From JBICIG01 sp043101605 (GTDB lineage Bacteria > Planctomycetota > Phycisphaerae > Phycisphaerales > UBA1924): a DNA stretch of 9,548 nucleotides. The position numbers and the translations under genes were made by a program. Every line of letters starts with the position of its first letter. Position 1 is the stretch's first letter. The stretch covers positions 1 to 9,548 of the forward strand of contig JBICIG010000067.1 in assembly GCA_043101605.1 (NCBI GenBank), in the 5' to 3' direction. The notes beneath the pieces are model-generated. The model was not told the DNA's origin. It did not search any database and worked only from the letters and a program-made list of their open reading frames with translations. Positions 1-6,674 of this stretch are shown piece after piece.

Positions 1-663
1 CTCCTCCCCCGCCTTGGTGCTCTGCTGGATGTACGCGTCCTTCTCCTGAAGGAACGACAGGCACCGCAGAAAGGTCGTCGCCGCAAGCTTGGACGACTGG
101 TCGATCCGCATCGCCAGCGCGTCCTTCTTGTTCACCTCGATCTCGATCCACGACCCGCGCTCGGGGATGATCCGCGCCGAATGCAGCGGACGGTCCCCCT
201 CGCTCGACAGAATCGAGAAGTCCACCCCCGGCGAGCGGTGCAACTGGCTCACGATCACGCGCTCGGCACCGTTCACGATGAACTCGCCGCCGCCCATCAT
301 GATCGGGAACTCGCCCAGGTACACCTCCTCCTCAGGGAGGTCCCCATGCGTCTCGCGACGCAGACGCATCGCCACCCGGAACGGCCGCGCATAGGTCAGC
401 CGGAGCTCCCGGCATTCCTCGGGCGTGTACCGCGGATCCTCCAGCTCGTACGCGATGTACTCCAGCTGCATCTTCCCGTCGTAGCTCTCGATCGGGAAAA
501 CCTCGCGCAGCAACGCCTCCAGCCCGAGCGACAAATCACGCTCCGACCGAGGCTTGCCCAACTGGAGAAATCGCTCGTACGCGCGGGCCTGGACCTCGGT
601 CAGGTCCGGAATCTCGATCGCGTCGCCGCGCTTCGTGAAATCGCGCACCTTCGTCGCTGCCAT
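1..663 (-). CDS. rpoB: RNA polymerase beta subunit, N-terminal part (3' end off the window)
   Basis: Beta subunit of DNA-dependent RNA polymerase, part of the catalytic core. The minus-strand frame from ATG at 663 stays open to base 1, giving 221 residues of a protein normally over 1,000 long. Residues 81-146 match the beta lobe/protrusion start of RpoB: LTYARPFRVAMRL, then GEFPIMMGGGEF and FIVNGAERVIVSQLHRSPG (about 128-146), the last a hallmark of the family. It continues with FSILSSEGDRPLHSARIIPERGSW and EVNKKD. The start at 663 is chosen because GAGG sits 6 bases upstream. An in-frame ATG at 687 would add eight residues but has no well-placed ribosome site. The gene is the last visible member of the rplKAJL-rpoB cluster, separated from rplL by a 357-bp spacer with its own candidate promoter. 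The identification is secure; only the exact start is open. Confidence 0.97.
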   Translation of the reverse strand, partial: MAATKVRDFTKRGDAIEIPDLTEVQARAYERFLQLGKPRSERDLSLGLEALLREVFPIESYDGKMQLEYIAYELEDPRYTPEECRELRLTYARPFRVAMRLRRETHGDLPEEEVYLGEFPIMMGGGEFIVNGAERVIVSQLHRSPGVDFSILSSEGDRPLHSARIIPERGSWIEIEVNKKDALAMRIDQSSKLAATTFLRCLSFLQEKDAYIQQSTKAGEE

Positions 664-900
664 CAACGTCCTCGCGATGGATGACATGACGCCGACCGCG
701 CTCCCTCGGGAACACGACGCCGGCGTCGTTCCTCAGCTTGCTCTCAAAGCCTGGTGATTGCCCGGTCCCACCCGTTCAAGGCCGAATCGAACACAATACG
801 CGCGCACACCCCGACCATCCACTCCAGTCCCCAGGCAACTTCTCGCCTCGGAACCGAACGGGTCGCAACCGCCCGGGACCACCACACTTCCCATAAACCT

Positions 901-930
901 ATCCTAGCGCACGCCAACCCGGCGCGGCAA
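901..930 (-). promoter_or_regulatory. Candidate promoter for rpoB
   Basis: On the minus strand TTGCCG (925-930) is followed after 18 bp by TAGGAT (901-906), a fair match to the sigma-70 -35 and -10 consensus in very GC-rich DNA. It lies just downstream of the 11-bp hairpin at 933-968, so a terminator-then-promoter order would give rpoB its own transcription start. The resulting leader to the rpoB ATG would be about 230 bases. No transcript data support it. Confidence 0.4.
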
Positions 931-932
931 AC

Positions 933-968
933 GGCCCGCTCCCGATTCTCGCGCCCCGGGAGCGGGCC
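933..968 (-). terminator. 11-bp hairpin between rplL and rpoB, likely attenuator or processing site
   Basis: GGCCCGCTCCC (933-943) pairs perfectly with GGGAGCGGGCC (958-968) around a 14-base loop. On the minus strand the stem is followed by GTTTGCC, not a true U-run, so it looks more like a partial terminator, a pause site or a ribonuclease substrate than a full intrinsic terminator. Its position between the ribosomal-protein genes and rpoB matches the attenuator site known from E. coli. Confidence 0.55.
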
Positions 969-987
969 CGTATTCCCTTCCACACCA

Positions 988-1010
988 ATCGGATCCAAAC
1001 AAAATCCGAT
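988..1010 (-). other. Small hairpin just downstream of rplL
   Basis: ATCGGAT (988-994) and ATCCGAT (1004-1010) form a perfect 7-bp stem with a 9-base loop, beginning ten bases after the rplL stop codon. No U-tract follows. It may protect the rplL 3' end or be the first element of a two-hairpin attenuator with 933-968. Confidence 0.4.
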
Positions 1011-1020
1011 CAGGTGGCGA

Positions 1021-1428
1021 TCACTTGATCTCGACCTCGGCGCCGATCTCCTTGAGCTGCTCGGCAACCTTGTCCGCCTCTTCCTTCGAAACGCCCTTCT
1101 TCAGCTCCGCCGGCGTCCCGTCGACCAGCGCCTTGGCCTCCTTCAGGCCCAGGCCCGTCATCTCCCGCACGACCTTGATCACCTTGATCTTGTCCGCACC
1201 GGCACCCTTGAGGATCACATCGAACTCCGTCTGCTCCTCGGCCACCGCGGCACCGCCGCCGTCGGCCGGACCCGCCATCATCACCGCGCCACCGGCCGCG
1301 GCCTCGATGCCGTAGGTCTCCTTCATGTAATCACCAAGGTCCACCGCTTCCTTGAGCGTCAGACCGGCGATCTCGTCGCCGAGCTTGCTGATCTTCGCGT
1401 CAAAGGTCTTCGTCGCTTCGTCGGACAT
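1021..1428 (-). CDS. rplL: 50S ribosomal protein L7/L12
   Basis: Stalk protein of the large subunit; its dimers bind L10 and recruit translation factors. The 135 residues show the full layout: an N-terminal dimerisation and L10-binding helix region (about 1-40), an Ala/Gly-rich hinge (about 43-62) and the globular factor-binding domain (about 66-135) with EFDVILKGAGADKIKVIKVVRE and TGLGLKEAKALVDGTPAELKKGVSKEEA. The hinge carries an unusual VMMAGPADGGG stretch, and the protein is slightly longer than the usual 120-130 residues. The start at 1428 is preferred over an in-frame ATG at 1473: AGAAGG lies about 7 bases upstream of 1428 and MSDEAT is the typical L7/L12 start. It lies 238 bp downstream of rplJ, a longer gap than usual. 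Confidence 0.98.
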   Translation of the reverse strand: MSDEATKTFDAKISKLGDEIAGLTLKEAVDLGDYMKETYGIEAAAGGAVMMAGPADGGGAAVAEEQTEFDVILKGAGADKIKVIKVVREMTGLGLKEAKALVDGTPAELKKGVSKEEADKVAEQLKEIGAEVEIK

Positions 1429-1666
1429 GTCTGCCTTCTTTCCATGCTCGCCCGCCGACAAACTCTGTCGCACGCCGCCGGGCTCAGTTCACGCGTCCGA
1501 GAGGGGCCGAACCGTTCGGCTCTTTAACCCCGCCCGCCAAAGCGGGCCCAGGGGCCAGTCGGATCACGAAGCTGCCTGTCTTCACGCACCCCTTCGGGTG
1601 CTGACCCATCTTCACGCACCCCTGCGGGTGTTGCTTGTCTCAATCGCGCATCCCAACCGGGACGCC
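1429..1666 (-). other. Hairpin-rich rplJ-rplL spacer
   Basis: This 238-bp spacer contains at least six short stems in transcript order: 1648-1665 (7 bp with one G-U, two bases after the rplJ stop), 1616-1631 and 1586-1601 (the tandem repeat pair), 1532-1547 (GCCCGC/GCGGGC), 1506-1520 (GCCGAA/TTCGGC) and 1456-1470 (CGACA/TGTCG, about 30 bases before the rplL start codon). No protein-coding frame is credible. The density of stems suggests an RNA element affecting processing, stability or rplL translation; that function is inferred. Confidence 0.5.
1579..1630 (-). repeat. Tandem pair of 22-bp hairpin units, 30-bp period
   Basis: The plus-strand unit TCTTCACGCACCCCT(T/G)CGGGTG occurs at 1579-1600 and 1609-1630 with one mismatch, which falls in the hairpin loop. 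Each copy can fold into a CACCC/GGGTG stem with a four-base loop, so the duplication keeps the stem and varies the loop. Eight unrelated bases separate the copies. It sits inside the rplJ-rplL spacer. Confidence 0.75.
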
Positions 1667-2209
1667 TCACGCCTTGGCGATTGCCTCGCCCTTCTCGAGC
1701 TTCTCCTCGATCGTCTTGACGATCCCGAGCACCCGACCGCCGGGGCCCTTGACCTGCCCCATCAGCTTCCGCGCCGGGCTCAGGATCAGCGTGACGACCT
1801 GTGCGATCGCCTCGTCGCGGGTCGGGAACTTGCTCAGCTCCTTCACCCCCGCCTCGCCCTCGAAGAGCTGACCGTCCAGCACCGCGCCGCGGAGCTCGAT
1901 GTCCGGGAACTTCTTCACCAGATCCACGATCTCGCGGGCCACCTCCACCACGCTCTCGGCCCCGTACGCCATCGTGTTCGGGCCGTCCAGCAGAGGCTCC
2001 AGCGCCGCCAGCCCGGTCCCCTCGAACGCCTTCCGCGCCAGGTTGTTCCGGACCACCGTCACATGGATGTTCTTCGCCCGCAGCGTGCCGCGGATCGCGT
2101 TCGTGTCGTTCGAGCTGATCCCACGCAGGTTGATCAGCATCGCGTCCTCGCGGTCGCCCAGGCGATCCTTGAAGTCGCGGATCATCATGTCCTTCACCGG
2201 TCGTGACAT
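1667..2209 (-). CDS. rplJ: 50S ribosomal protein L10
   Basis: L10 anchors the L7/L12 dimers to the L11/23S rRNA stalk base and in many bacteria represses its own operon. The 180-residue product has the expected length. Family features include VTVVRNNLARKAFEGTGLAAL (about 50-70), the AREIVDLVKKFPDIELRGAVLDGQLF region (about 91-116) and a C-terminal helix (about 160-180, IVKTIEEKLEKGEAIAKA) that binds L7/L12. The start at 2209 has AAGGAG six bases upstream, and the TAA stop of rplA is part of that ribosome site (TAAGGAG), so translation of the two genes is probably coupled. An upstream in-frame ATG at 2251 lies inside rplA and is unlikely. Confidence 0.98.
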   Translation of the reverse strand: MSRPVKDMMIRDFKDRLGDREDAMLINLRGISSNDTNAIRGTLRAKNIHVTVVRNNLARKAFEGTGLAALEPLLDGPNTMAYGAESVVEVAREIVDLVKKFPDIELRGAVLDGQLFEGEAGVKELSKFPTRDEAIAQVVTLILSPARKLMGQVKGPGGRVLGIVKTIEEKLEKGEAIAKA

Positions 2210-2219
2210 CTCGCGCTCC

Positions 2220-2915
2220 TTACGCCGTGACGGCGGCCTCGTGAACAACACGGATGCCCGGCGTCATCGTCGCGCTCACCGTGATCTTCTTGATGTACTC
2301 GCCCTTGGTCGAACTCGGCTTGGCCTTCTCGATCGTCGACACGAAATGCTCGTAGTTCTCGAGCAGGTCGCCCGGCGAAAAGCTCAGCTTCCCGAGCACC
2401 GCGTGCACATTCCCGGCCTTGTCCGTCCGGTACTCAACCTTGCCCGCCGCGTACTCACGCACCGCCTCGGGCACATTCTTCGCCACCGTCCCCGCCTTCG
2501 GCGAGGGCATCAGCCCCTTCGGGCCCAGCACCCGACCCAGCTTCGAGATCACCCGCATCATGTCCGGCGACGAAACCGCCACATCAAAATCAAACCACCC
2601 GCCCTCGATCTTCTCCACGAGTTCCTCGCCCCCCGCCTCGATCGCCCCGGCTTCCTTCGCCGCCGCAACCTGCTCGACCGGGCAGAACGCGATCACACGC
2701 TTGCTCTTGCCGATCCCCTTGGGAAGGCTCACCGATCCACGCACGATCTGGTCCGCGTGCTTGGGGTCAACACCCAGCACCATGCACACCTCGACCGTCT
2801 GGTCGAACTTCGTCGGCTTGAACTTCTTCAGCGCCTCGAACGCCTGATTCGCGGGCAGCGCGCCCGACGGGATCAGCGCTTCGTTCTCCTTGGCGCGTCG
2901 TGACTGGCGTCCCAT
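2220..2915 (-). CDS. rplA: 50S ribosomal protein L1
   Basis: L1 forms the mobile L1 stalk beside the E site and often represses the rplKA mRNA. The product is 231 residues, normal for the family. The L1 signature LGRVLGPKGLMPSPKAGT is at about 126-143, and KVEYRTDKAGNVHAVLGKLSF (about 159-179) and the C-terminal IKKITVSATMTPGIRV are typical. The start lies three bases after the rplK stop (TGA GGA ATG), and its GGAGG ribosome site is within the last codons of rplK, indicating translational coupling. The stop overlaps the rplJ ribosome site. Confidence 0.98.
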   Translation of the reverse strand: MGRQSRRAKENEALIPSGALPANQAFEALKKFKPTKFDQTVEVCMVLGVDPKHADQIVRGSVSLPKGIGKSKRVIAFCPVEQVAAAKEAGAIEAGGEELVEKIEGGWFDFDVAVSSPDMMRVISKLGRVLGPKGLMPSPKAGTVAKNVPEAVREYAAGKVEYRTDKAGNVHAVLGKLSFSPGDLLENYEHFVSTIEKAKPSSTKGEYIKKITVSATMTPGIRVVHEAAVTA

Positions 2916-2918
2916 TCC

Positions 2919-3347
2919 TCAGCCCTCCACCACAACGCCCATCGAACGGGCCGTGCCCTCGATGATCCGCATCGCCGCTTCCACCGAACCCGCGCTCAGA
3001 TCCGCCATCTTCTCCTCGGCGATCTTCCGGACCTGGTCACGGTTGATCGTCCCGACCTTCGTCTTGTTCGGCGTCCCCGAGCCCTTGTCCGCACCCGCCG
3101 CCTCCTTGATCAGGACCGACGCCGGCGAACTCTTCACCTCAAACTCGAATGAGCGGTCGCTGTACACCGTCACGATGCACCCGACCACCTTCCCGTTCAA
3201 CGCGCTCGTCGCCGCGTTGAACTGCTGGATGAACAGCCCCGGGTTCACACCCTTGGCACCCAGCACCGGGCCCAGCGGCGGCGCAGGCGTCGCCTGCCCA
3301 CCCGGGGCCATGATCTTGAACTGCGCGGTCATTTCTCTCTTGGCCAT
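2919..3347 (-). CDS. rplK: 50S ribosomal protein L11
   Basis: L11 binds the GTPase-associated region of 23S rRNA at the stalk base. The 142-residue product matches the family along its length: FKIMAPGGQATPAPPLGPVLGAKGVNPGLFIQQFN (about 10-44, N-terminal domain with the conserved Pro-rich motif), FEFEVKSSPASVLIKEAAGADKGSGTPN (about 68-94) and the rRNA-binding C-terminal domain with VGTINRDQVRKIAEEKMADL (about 98-117). The start at 3347 is supported by GGAGGTGGAG just upstream and by the usual MAK beginning; an in-frame ATG at 3365 would add six residues. It is the first gene of the visible operon. Confidence 0.98.
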   Translation of the reverse strand: MAKREMTAQFKIMAPGGQATPAPPLGPVLGAKGVNPGLFIQQFNAATSALNGKVVGCIVTVYSDRSFEFEVKSSPASVLIKEAAGADKGSGTPNKTKVGTINRDQVRKIAEEKMADLSAGSVEAAMRIIEGTARSMGVVVEG

Positions 3348-3600
3348 GGGGTCTCCACCTCCCACCGACCGCCCGGGTCGCTTCCGGCGCCCGCCGCGGC
3401 CAAGGCGGCGGGGCGATCAGTGGTTCCAACGGTTCACCTGAATTGTCCGGCAGCAGCCAAGACGCCGCCGCCACGCCCGGGGCCGCGCCCCGAGCCGAGA
3501 AGAATAGCCCACGCCCCTCGCCGCTTCCCCTCCGCACCATCCACATTTTCTGCAACTTCCAGGGCCGGCCCCGCCCCCGACCCCATCGGGGCCCCGCCCC
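3348..3600 (-). other. rplK upstream region
   Basis: This 253-bp gap must hold the promoter and leader of the rplK operon if transcription starts here. I find no convincing -35/-10 pair. A lone TATTCT on the minus strand (3501-3506) is the best -10 candidate, about 150 bases before rplK, with no good -35 at 16-18 bp. secE, nusG or a tRNA, common at this place in other bacteria, are absent. A weak GC hairpin (about 3577-3591) without a U-run follows the gene at 3601. Confidence 0.35.
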
Positions 3601-4686
3601 TCAACGCCCCGAACTCGCCACCGACAGCCCGAAGTGCCGCCGCAACTCCTCCGCAATCGGCTTGCTGATCCCCGCCTCGATCGCCCGCTCGGCGTTCACC
3701 CCCGCCACCCGGTCCCGGTCCTGCGCCTGGATCAACGCCGCCACCGTCAGCCACGCCGACGCCGTCTCCACCCGGTTCGCGTACCGAGACGCGCTCGACA
3801 GCGCCCGCCCCAGCCGACCCAGCTTCCCGCCCCCCAGAATCCCCCGCTCGATCGGCTCCCCGACCAGCAGCGGATCCATCTCATACGCCTGACGCATCAG
3901 CGCCACCCCCTCGGGCAGCCGACCCGCGTCCAGCAACGCCACCGCCAGCTCGCGCATCGCGATCGCGTCCAGTTCCGACCCCGCCAGATGCTCCCGGTAC
4001 GCCGCGATCGACGCCTCCGTCCGCCCGCGCGCCAGCTCCAGCCGCGCCCGCTGCAGCACAGTCAGTTCCACGGGCTCCGTCGGCGACGACCCGCCCAGCC
4101 GCGGATCCCCCACTCCCGGCCCCATGGACGCCGTCCGGTACTCGACCGGATAGCTCCACGCGTACCGCGGATACGGGAAGTCCGGGTGATACCGGTACGC
4201 CGGATACCCGTCGATCCACCGATACGAACCCCAGCCATATCCGTAGCCGGACCAGCCCGGATAGCAGATCACCCCGCCCGTGCGATACCGCGTATAGAAG
4301 GGATACCCGCCCCCGAGCCTCACGCGAAGCTGGAAATCATCGTCCGCATCGCCGACCCGCACGCTCACGCCCGACCCGCCGAACCCGACGCCCAGGCGCG
4401 GGTCCGCCCCGGGGTCGTACCTCGGGTCCAGCCGCGGATCGCCGACGCCCTGCCTGAACCCGATCCCGCCCGACCGCGTCCGCACGATCGGCGTCCGCAC
4501 CACCGAGGTCGGAAACGCCACGCGCCCCGGCGCCGGCTGCGGATCCCGCCCGCGGAACCCGGGCTGCAGGACATTCGGCTGGCTCAGCCGCACGCCCCCC
4601 ATCGACTGCCCAGCCGCCGGCGCGCCCGACAGCACCGTCAGCCCCCCGGCAAGCCACCCGATCGAACGCCGCGTCTTCCGTGCCAT
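3601..4686 (-). CDS. Secreted Tyr/Gly/Pro-rich protein with TPR-like C-terminus
   Basis: I do not recognise a named family. The 361-residue product begins with a signal peptide (KTRR, then a hydrophobic GWLAGGLTVLSGAPAAG core, probable cleavage near residues 25-26), so it is likely exported. Residues 27-125 are low in predicted structure and rich in Gly, Pro and Arg, with DPRLDPRYDPGADPRLGVG at 83-101; GVGDPRL occurs twice (81-87 and 191-197 by my count, give or take one residue). Residues 128-184 are extremely rich in Tyr, Gly, Pro and Trp, with one Cys. From about 207 the sequence becomes helical, with two TPR-like units (207-239, 241-273) such as LARGRTEASIAAYREHL and LLDAGRLPEGVALMRQAYEMDP. 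The start has GGAAGG seven bases upstream. A cell-envelope scaffold role is possible but unproven. Confidence 0.85.
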   Translation of the reverse strand: MARKTRRSIGWLAGGLTVLSGAPAAGQSMGGVRLSQPNVLQPGFRGRDPQPAPGRVAFPTSVVRTPIVRTRSGGIGFRQGVGDPRLDPRYDPGADPRLGVGFGGSGVSVRVGDADDDFQLRVRLGGGYPFYTRYRTGGVICYPGWSGYGYGWGSYRWIDGYPAYRYHPDFPYPRYAWSYPVEYRTASMGPGVGDPRLGGSSPTEPVELTVLQRARLELARGRTEASIAAYREHLAGSELDAIAMRELAVALLDAGRLPEGVALMRQAYEMDPLLVGEPIERGILGGGKLGRLGRALSSASRYANRVETASAWLTVAALIQAQDRDRVAGVNAERAIEAGISKPIAEELRRHFGLSVASSGR

Positions 4687-4762
4687 CGCGTCACCTTCCT
4701 GTCATCGCCCGATCGCCCCCTCGCGGACCCGACACCGGGCCCAACCGCCCCCGCCCGGCCCG

Positions 4763-4777
4763 TATTCTCTCCGGACC
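4763..4777 (+). promoter_or_regulatory. Candidate -10 element (TATTCT) of a leaderless start
   Basis: TATTCT at 4763-4768 lies nine bases before the ATG of the lipoprotein gene, in a 91-bp divergent gap that is otherwise almost pure G/C. Transcription would begin at or within a few bases of the ATG, and there is no Shine-Dalgarno site. No -35 match is visible. Confidence 0.35.
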
Positions 4778-5440
4778 ATGACACCCTGCCCCACGACCAT
4801 TCCGCCGCCGCGCCGGGCCTCAACACTCGTTCGACGGCTGCCCGCCCCGCGGGTTCCCGCGCTCCTCGCCCTCGCCGCCGCCCTCCTGCTCCCCGCCTGC
4901 AGCCCTCTCTCGGGCTCGGCCCGGGGCTACGAGGCCCGATCCATCGCCGACGGATCGACCCTCTCCCCTCGATTCCCCACCGCGATCTACCGGGCCGAGG
5001 ATGAGAACTCCGCCTACCTCTATCTCACCGATCTGAGCCCGGCCGACCTTCGCCCCGGCGCCCCCGTCGACACCCTGACCGGGCACATCGTCCGCGTGCA
5101 CAACTTCGTCCGCCCCCGCGCGGGCCGAACCCCCATCGAGACCACCGCCTTCACCGCCTCGGTCACCCACGCCGTCTTCGCCCAGGGGCAGATCGGCATC
5201 TACCGCGGCGGCGGGTTCTTCGAACCCGACCGCGCCCCCGGCGGCACCCGCTTCGGCGGCACACTCAACGGCGGGTCGCTCCGCATCGAACGCGCCACCC
5301 CCGGGTTCGTCGATCGGCTCGGATCGGCGACCCTTCAAGCACAGTTCCAGGTCCGCCGCGACGACGCCTCGTCGGCCCTCATCCAGGCCCGGCTCGAGGA
5401 ACTCATCCGGGCTGCCCAGCCCGTCGACCCCGATCGCTGA
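4778..5440 (+). CDS. Predicted lipoprotein of unknown function
   Basis: The 220-residue product has a long basic N-terminal region, a hydrophobic segment (VPALLALAAALLLPA, about 26-40) and a lipobox ending L-P-A-C with Cys41. It is therefore predicted to be cleaved by signal peptidase II and anchored by lipid, facing the periplasm. The mature part contains stretches of beta-like character (SAYLYLTDL, IVRVHNFVRPRAG, GQIGIYRGGGFF) and a short C-terminal helix (SSALIQARLEELIRAAQ). I do not recognise the family. No Shine-Dalgarno site precedes the ATG and no alternative start exists before the signal sequence, so initiation may be leaderless. It is divergent from the secreted TPR-like protein, 91 bp apart, and converges with the amidohydrolase. 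Confidence 0.85.
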   Translation: MTPCPTTIPPPRRASTLVRRLPAPRVPALLALAAALLLPACSPLSGSARGYEARSIADGSTLSPRFPTAIYRAEDENSAYLYLTDLSPADLRPGAPVDTLTGHIVRVHNFVRPRAGRTPIETTAFTASVTHAVFAQGQIGIYRGGGFFEPDRAPGGTRFGGTLNGGSLRIERATPGFVDRLGSATLQAQFQVRRDDASSALIQARLEELIRAAQPVDPDR

Positions 5441-5481
5441 ACGCACCCTCAGACCCGAACCGCGCGCACGAACACCGTATG

Positions 5482-5497
5482 TGTTCCACGTGGAACA
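5482..5497. promoter_or_regulatory. parS: parS site (ParB-binding centromere)
   Basis: TGTTCCACGTGGAACA is a perfect 16-bp inverted repeat and equals the parS form described in Pseudomonas; the Bacillus form differs only by T/A for C/G at the fourth position of each half. ParB binds parS and spreads along DNA in chromosome segregation and SMC loading. It lies in the 109-bp gap between two convergent gene ends, outside any credible CDS. The same bases would encode MFHVEH, a sequence known from the start of rsmG-type genes that carry parS, but the frame here does not continue as RsmG. Confidence 0.85.
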
Positions 5498-5549
5498 TCC
5501 GCGACCGTTCCCTGCGCTCAAACTCAATCACTCGCCCGAGCCCCGGGAT

Positions 5550-6674
5550 CTAGCGCCGCGCTCTCTCGATCTCCCAGCGGTCCACGAGCTTCCGCGCCGC
5601 CCCGCCGTACAGCGATTCGAGCAGGTCACGAGGCAGCGCGTGACCCGTCAGCGCCGGAGCCGACATCGCGTCGTACTTCTCCGGCTCTTCCATCGCCAGG
5701 TCCGGGTCGGCGATGTTCGACTCGCCGCGGTAGTCGGTCTCCCACATCGTCCGCAGCGCCCAGTACCGGCTGGCGTACAACTCGAACGCCTCGTCCTCGG
5801 TCGACGCCTGCTGCGCGCCGAATCGCTGCTCGGCGTCGGGCGACTTCTCCAGGTGCTCATCGATCGTCACGATGTCCGACCCGAAGAGGATCCGCCCGTC
5901 CCACTTGCGCAGGAACGCGATCAGATCACCCGATGAATGCCGGCTGAGTTCGCGCACCATCCACTTGGTCGCGCTGGTGTCCAGGTGCAGGTTGTCGTGT
6001 CGGCTGAGCAAGCCGTCGAGGAACTCGAGGTCCTCGGGCCAGCCCCCCATGTGCGCCGCGATCCAGGGGACCGCGAACCGGTCCATCATCCGCTCGAACG
6101 GCTCGTACTGCTCGAGCTTGGTGCCGTACTTCTTCGGATCCGTGTACTTGCAGCGGAACCAGGTGTCCGGGTCGGCGACATGCGTCTGGATCATCATCCC
6201 GTGGCTGACGGCAAGTTCCGCCGCCCGAACGCGCCAGGGCCCGTCGTACTGGAGCACCTCCTCGCCGAGCCCCTCGAAGAAGTCGTGGATCCGCGGGCCG
6301 TGCCAGAACTTGACCATCCGCGAGCCGAACCGGTCGGCGAAGATCGAGATGTTCTCGAGGAAGCCCTCGCGGTGGACGCGGGCCTTGTCGGTGTCCATGT
6401 AACTGGGGATCGCGACGAACTGCACCCGCTCGCCGAGCACCTGGCGGACGATCTCGGCCTGGGCGAGTTGGGTCTGGCTCCAGGTCTGCTCGACGCCGTA
6501 GGCATCCATGACCTCGCGGTAGATCTTCGCGGCGCGTGCGCCGTTGATGTGGCTGTGGACATCGACGATGGGGGTGGCGGGCGGGCCCAGCCTCGCCGCC
6601 TCGGCCCGGTAGTCGAGCCCGAGCCGGTTCGCCTCCCACACCCGCCGCGGACTCTTCTCGGTCGTATTCTGCAT
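5550..6674 (-). CDS. Metal-dependent hydrolase, amidohydrolase-2 (TIM-barrel) family
   Basis: Predicted cytoplasmic hydrolase or decarboxylase of the amidohydrolase superfamily, 374 residues. The ligands expected for a mononuclear or binuclear metal site are all visible: HxH in IVDVHSHING (H40, H42), His165 in QTHVADPD, His208 in AAHMGGWPEDL and Asp267 in ILFGSDIVT. Lys122 in MVKFWHGPR may line the pocket. A C-terminal segment (about 295-345, rich in acidic and aromatic residues) follows the barrel before the final helix. Substrate cannot be inferred. The start at 6674 (MQNTTEKS) and an in-frame ATG at 6701 both lack a good ribosome site; 6701 would overlap the divergent glycosyltransferase. 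The TAG stop faces the parS gap. Confidence 0.93.
   Translation of the reverse strand: MQNTTEKSPRRVWEANRLGLDYRAEAARLGPPATPIVDVHSHINGARAAKIYREVMDAYGVEQTWSQTQLAQAEIVRQVLGERVQFVAIPSYMDTDKARVHREGFLENISIFADRFGSRMVKFWHGPRIHDFFEGLGEEVLQYDGPWRVRAAELAVSHGMMIQTHVADPDTWFRCKYTDPKKYGTKLEQYEPFERMMDRFAVPWIAAHMGGWPEDLEFLDGLLSRHDNLHLDTSATKWMVRELSRHSSGDLIAFLRKWDGRILFGSDIVTIDEHLEKSPDAEQRFGAQQASTEDEAFELYASRYWALRTMWETDYRGESNIADPDLAMEEPEKYDAMSAPALTGHALPRDLLESLYGGAARKLVDRWEIERARR

Larger units (their letters stand above)
664..1020 (-). other. rplL-rpoB intergenic spacer / rpoB leader
   Basis: This 357-bp stretch has no gene I can support. Read on the minus strand after the rplL stop, it holds a 7-bp hairpin, an 11-bp hairpin and a candidate promoter, each listed separately, then about 235 bases of leader before rpoB. 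Short open frames on both strands here have unnatural Arg/Ser/Pro composition. In E. coli the equivalent spacer contains a partial terminator and an RNase III site; whether this one works that way is inference from its position and structure. Confidence 0.6.

Noticed and set aside
744..1067. Minus-strand open frame between rplL and rpoB
   Set aside because: It starts inside rplL in another frame, has no ribosome site, and its Ser/Arg-rich product resembles no family.
1429..1473. Longer rplL start at 1473
   Set aside because: The 15 extra residues are not family-like and the internal ATG at 1428 has a good ribosome site.
1506..1526. Plus-strand intrinsic terminator GCCGAA-CCG-TTCGGC followed by TCTTT
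   Set aside because: No plus-strand gene precedes it. The stem is more likely part of the minus-strand rplJ-rplL leader structure.
1579..1630. CRISPR-like repeats
   Set aside because: There are only two copies with an 8-bp gap, and each forms its own hairpin, so this is a tandem structural repeat.
3634..5004. Plus-strand open frame of 456 codons
   Set aside because: It is antisense to the secreted TPR-like protein, consists mostly of Arg, Pro and His, and runs into the lipoprotein gene out of frame.
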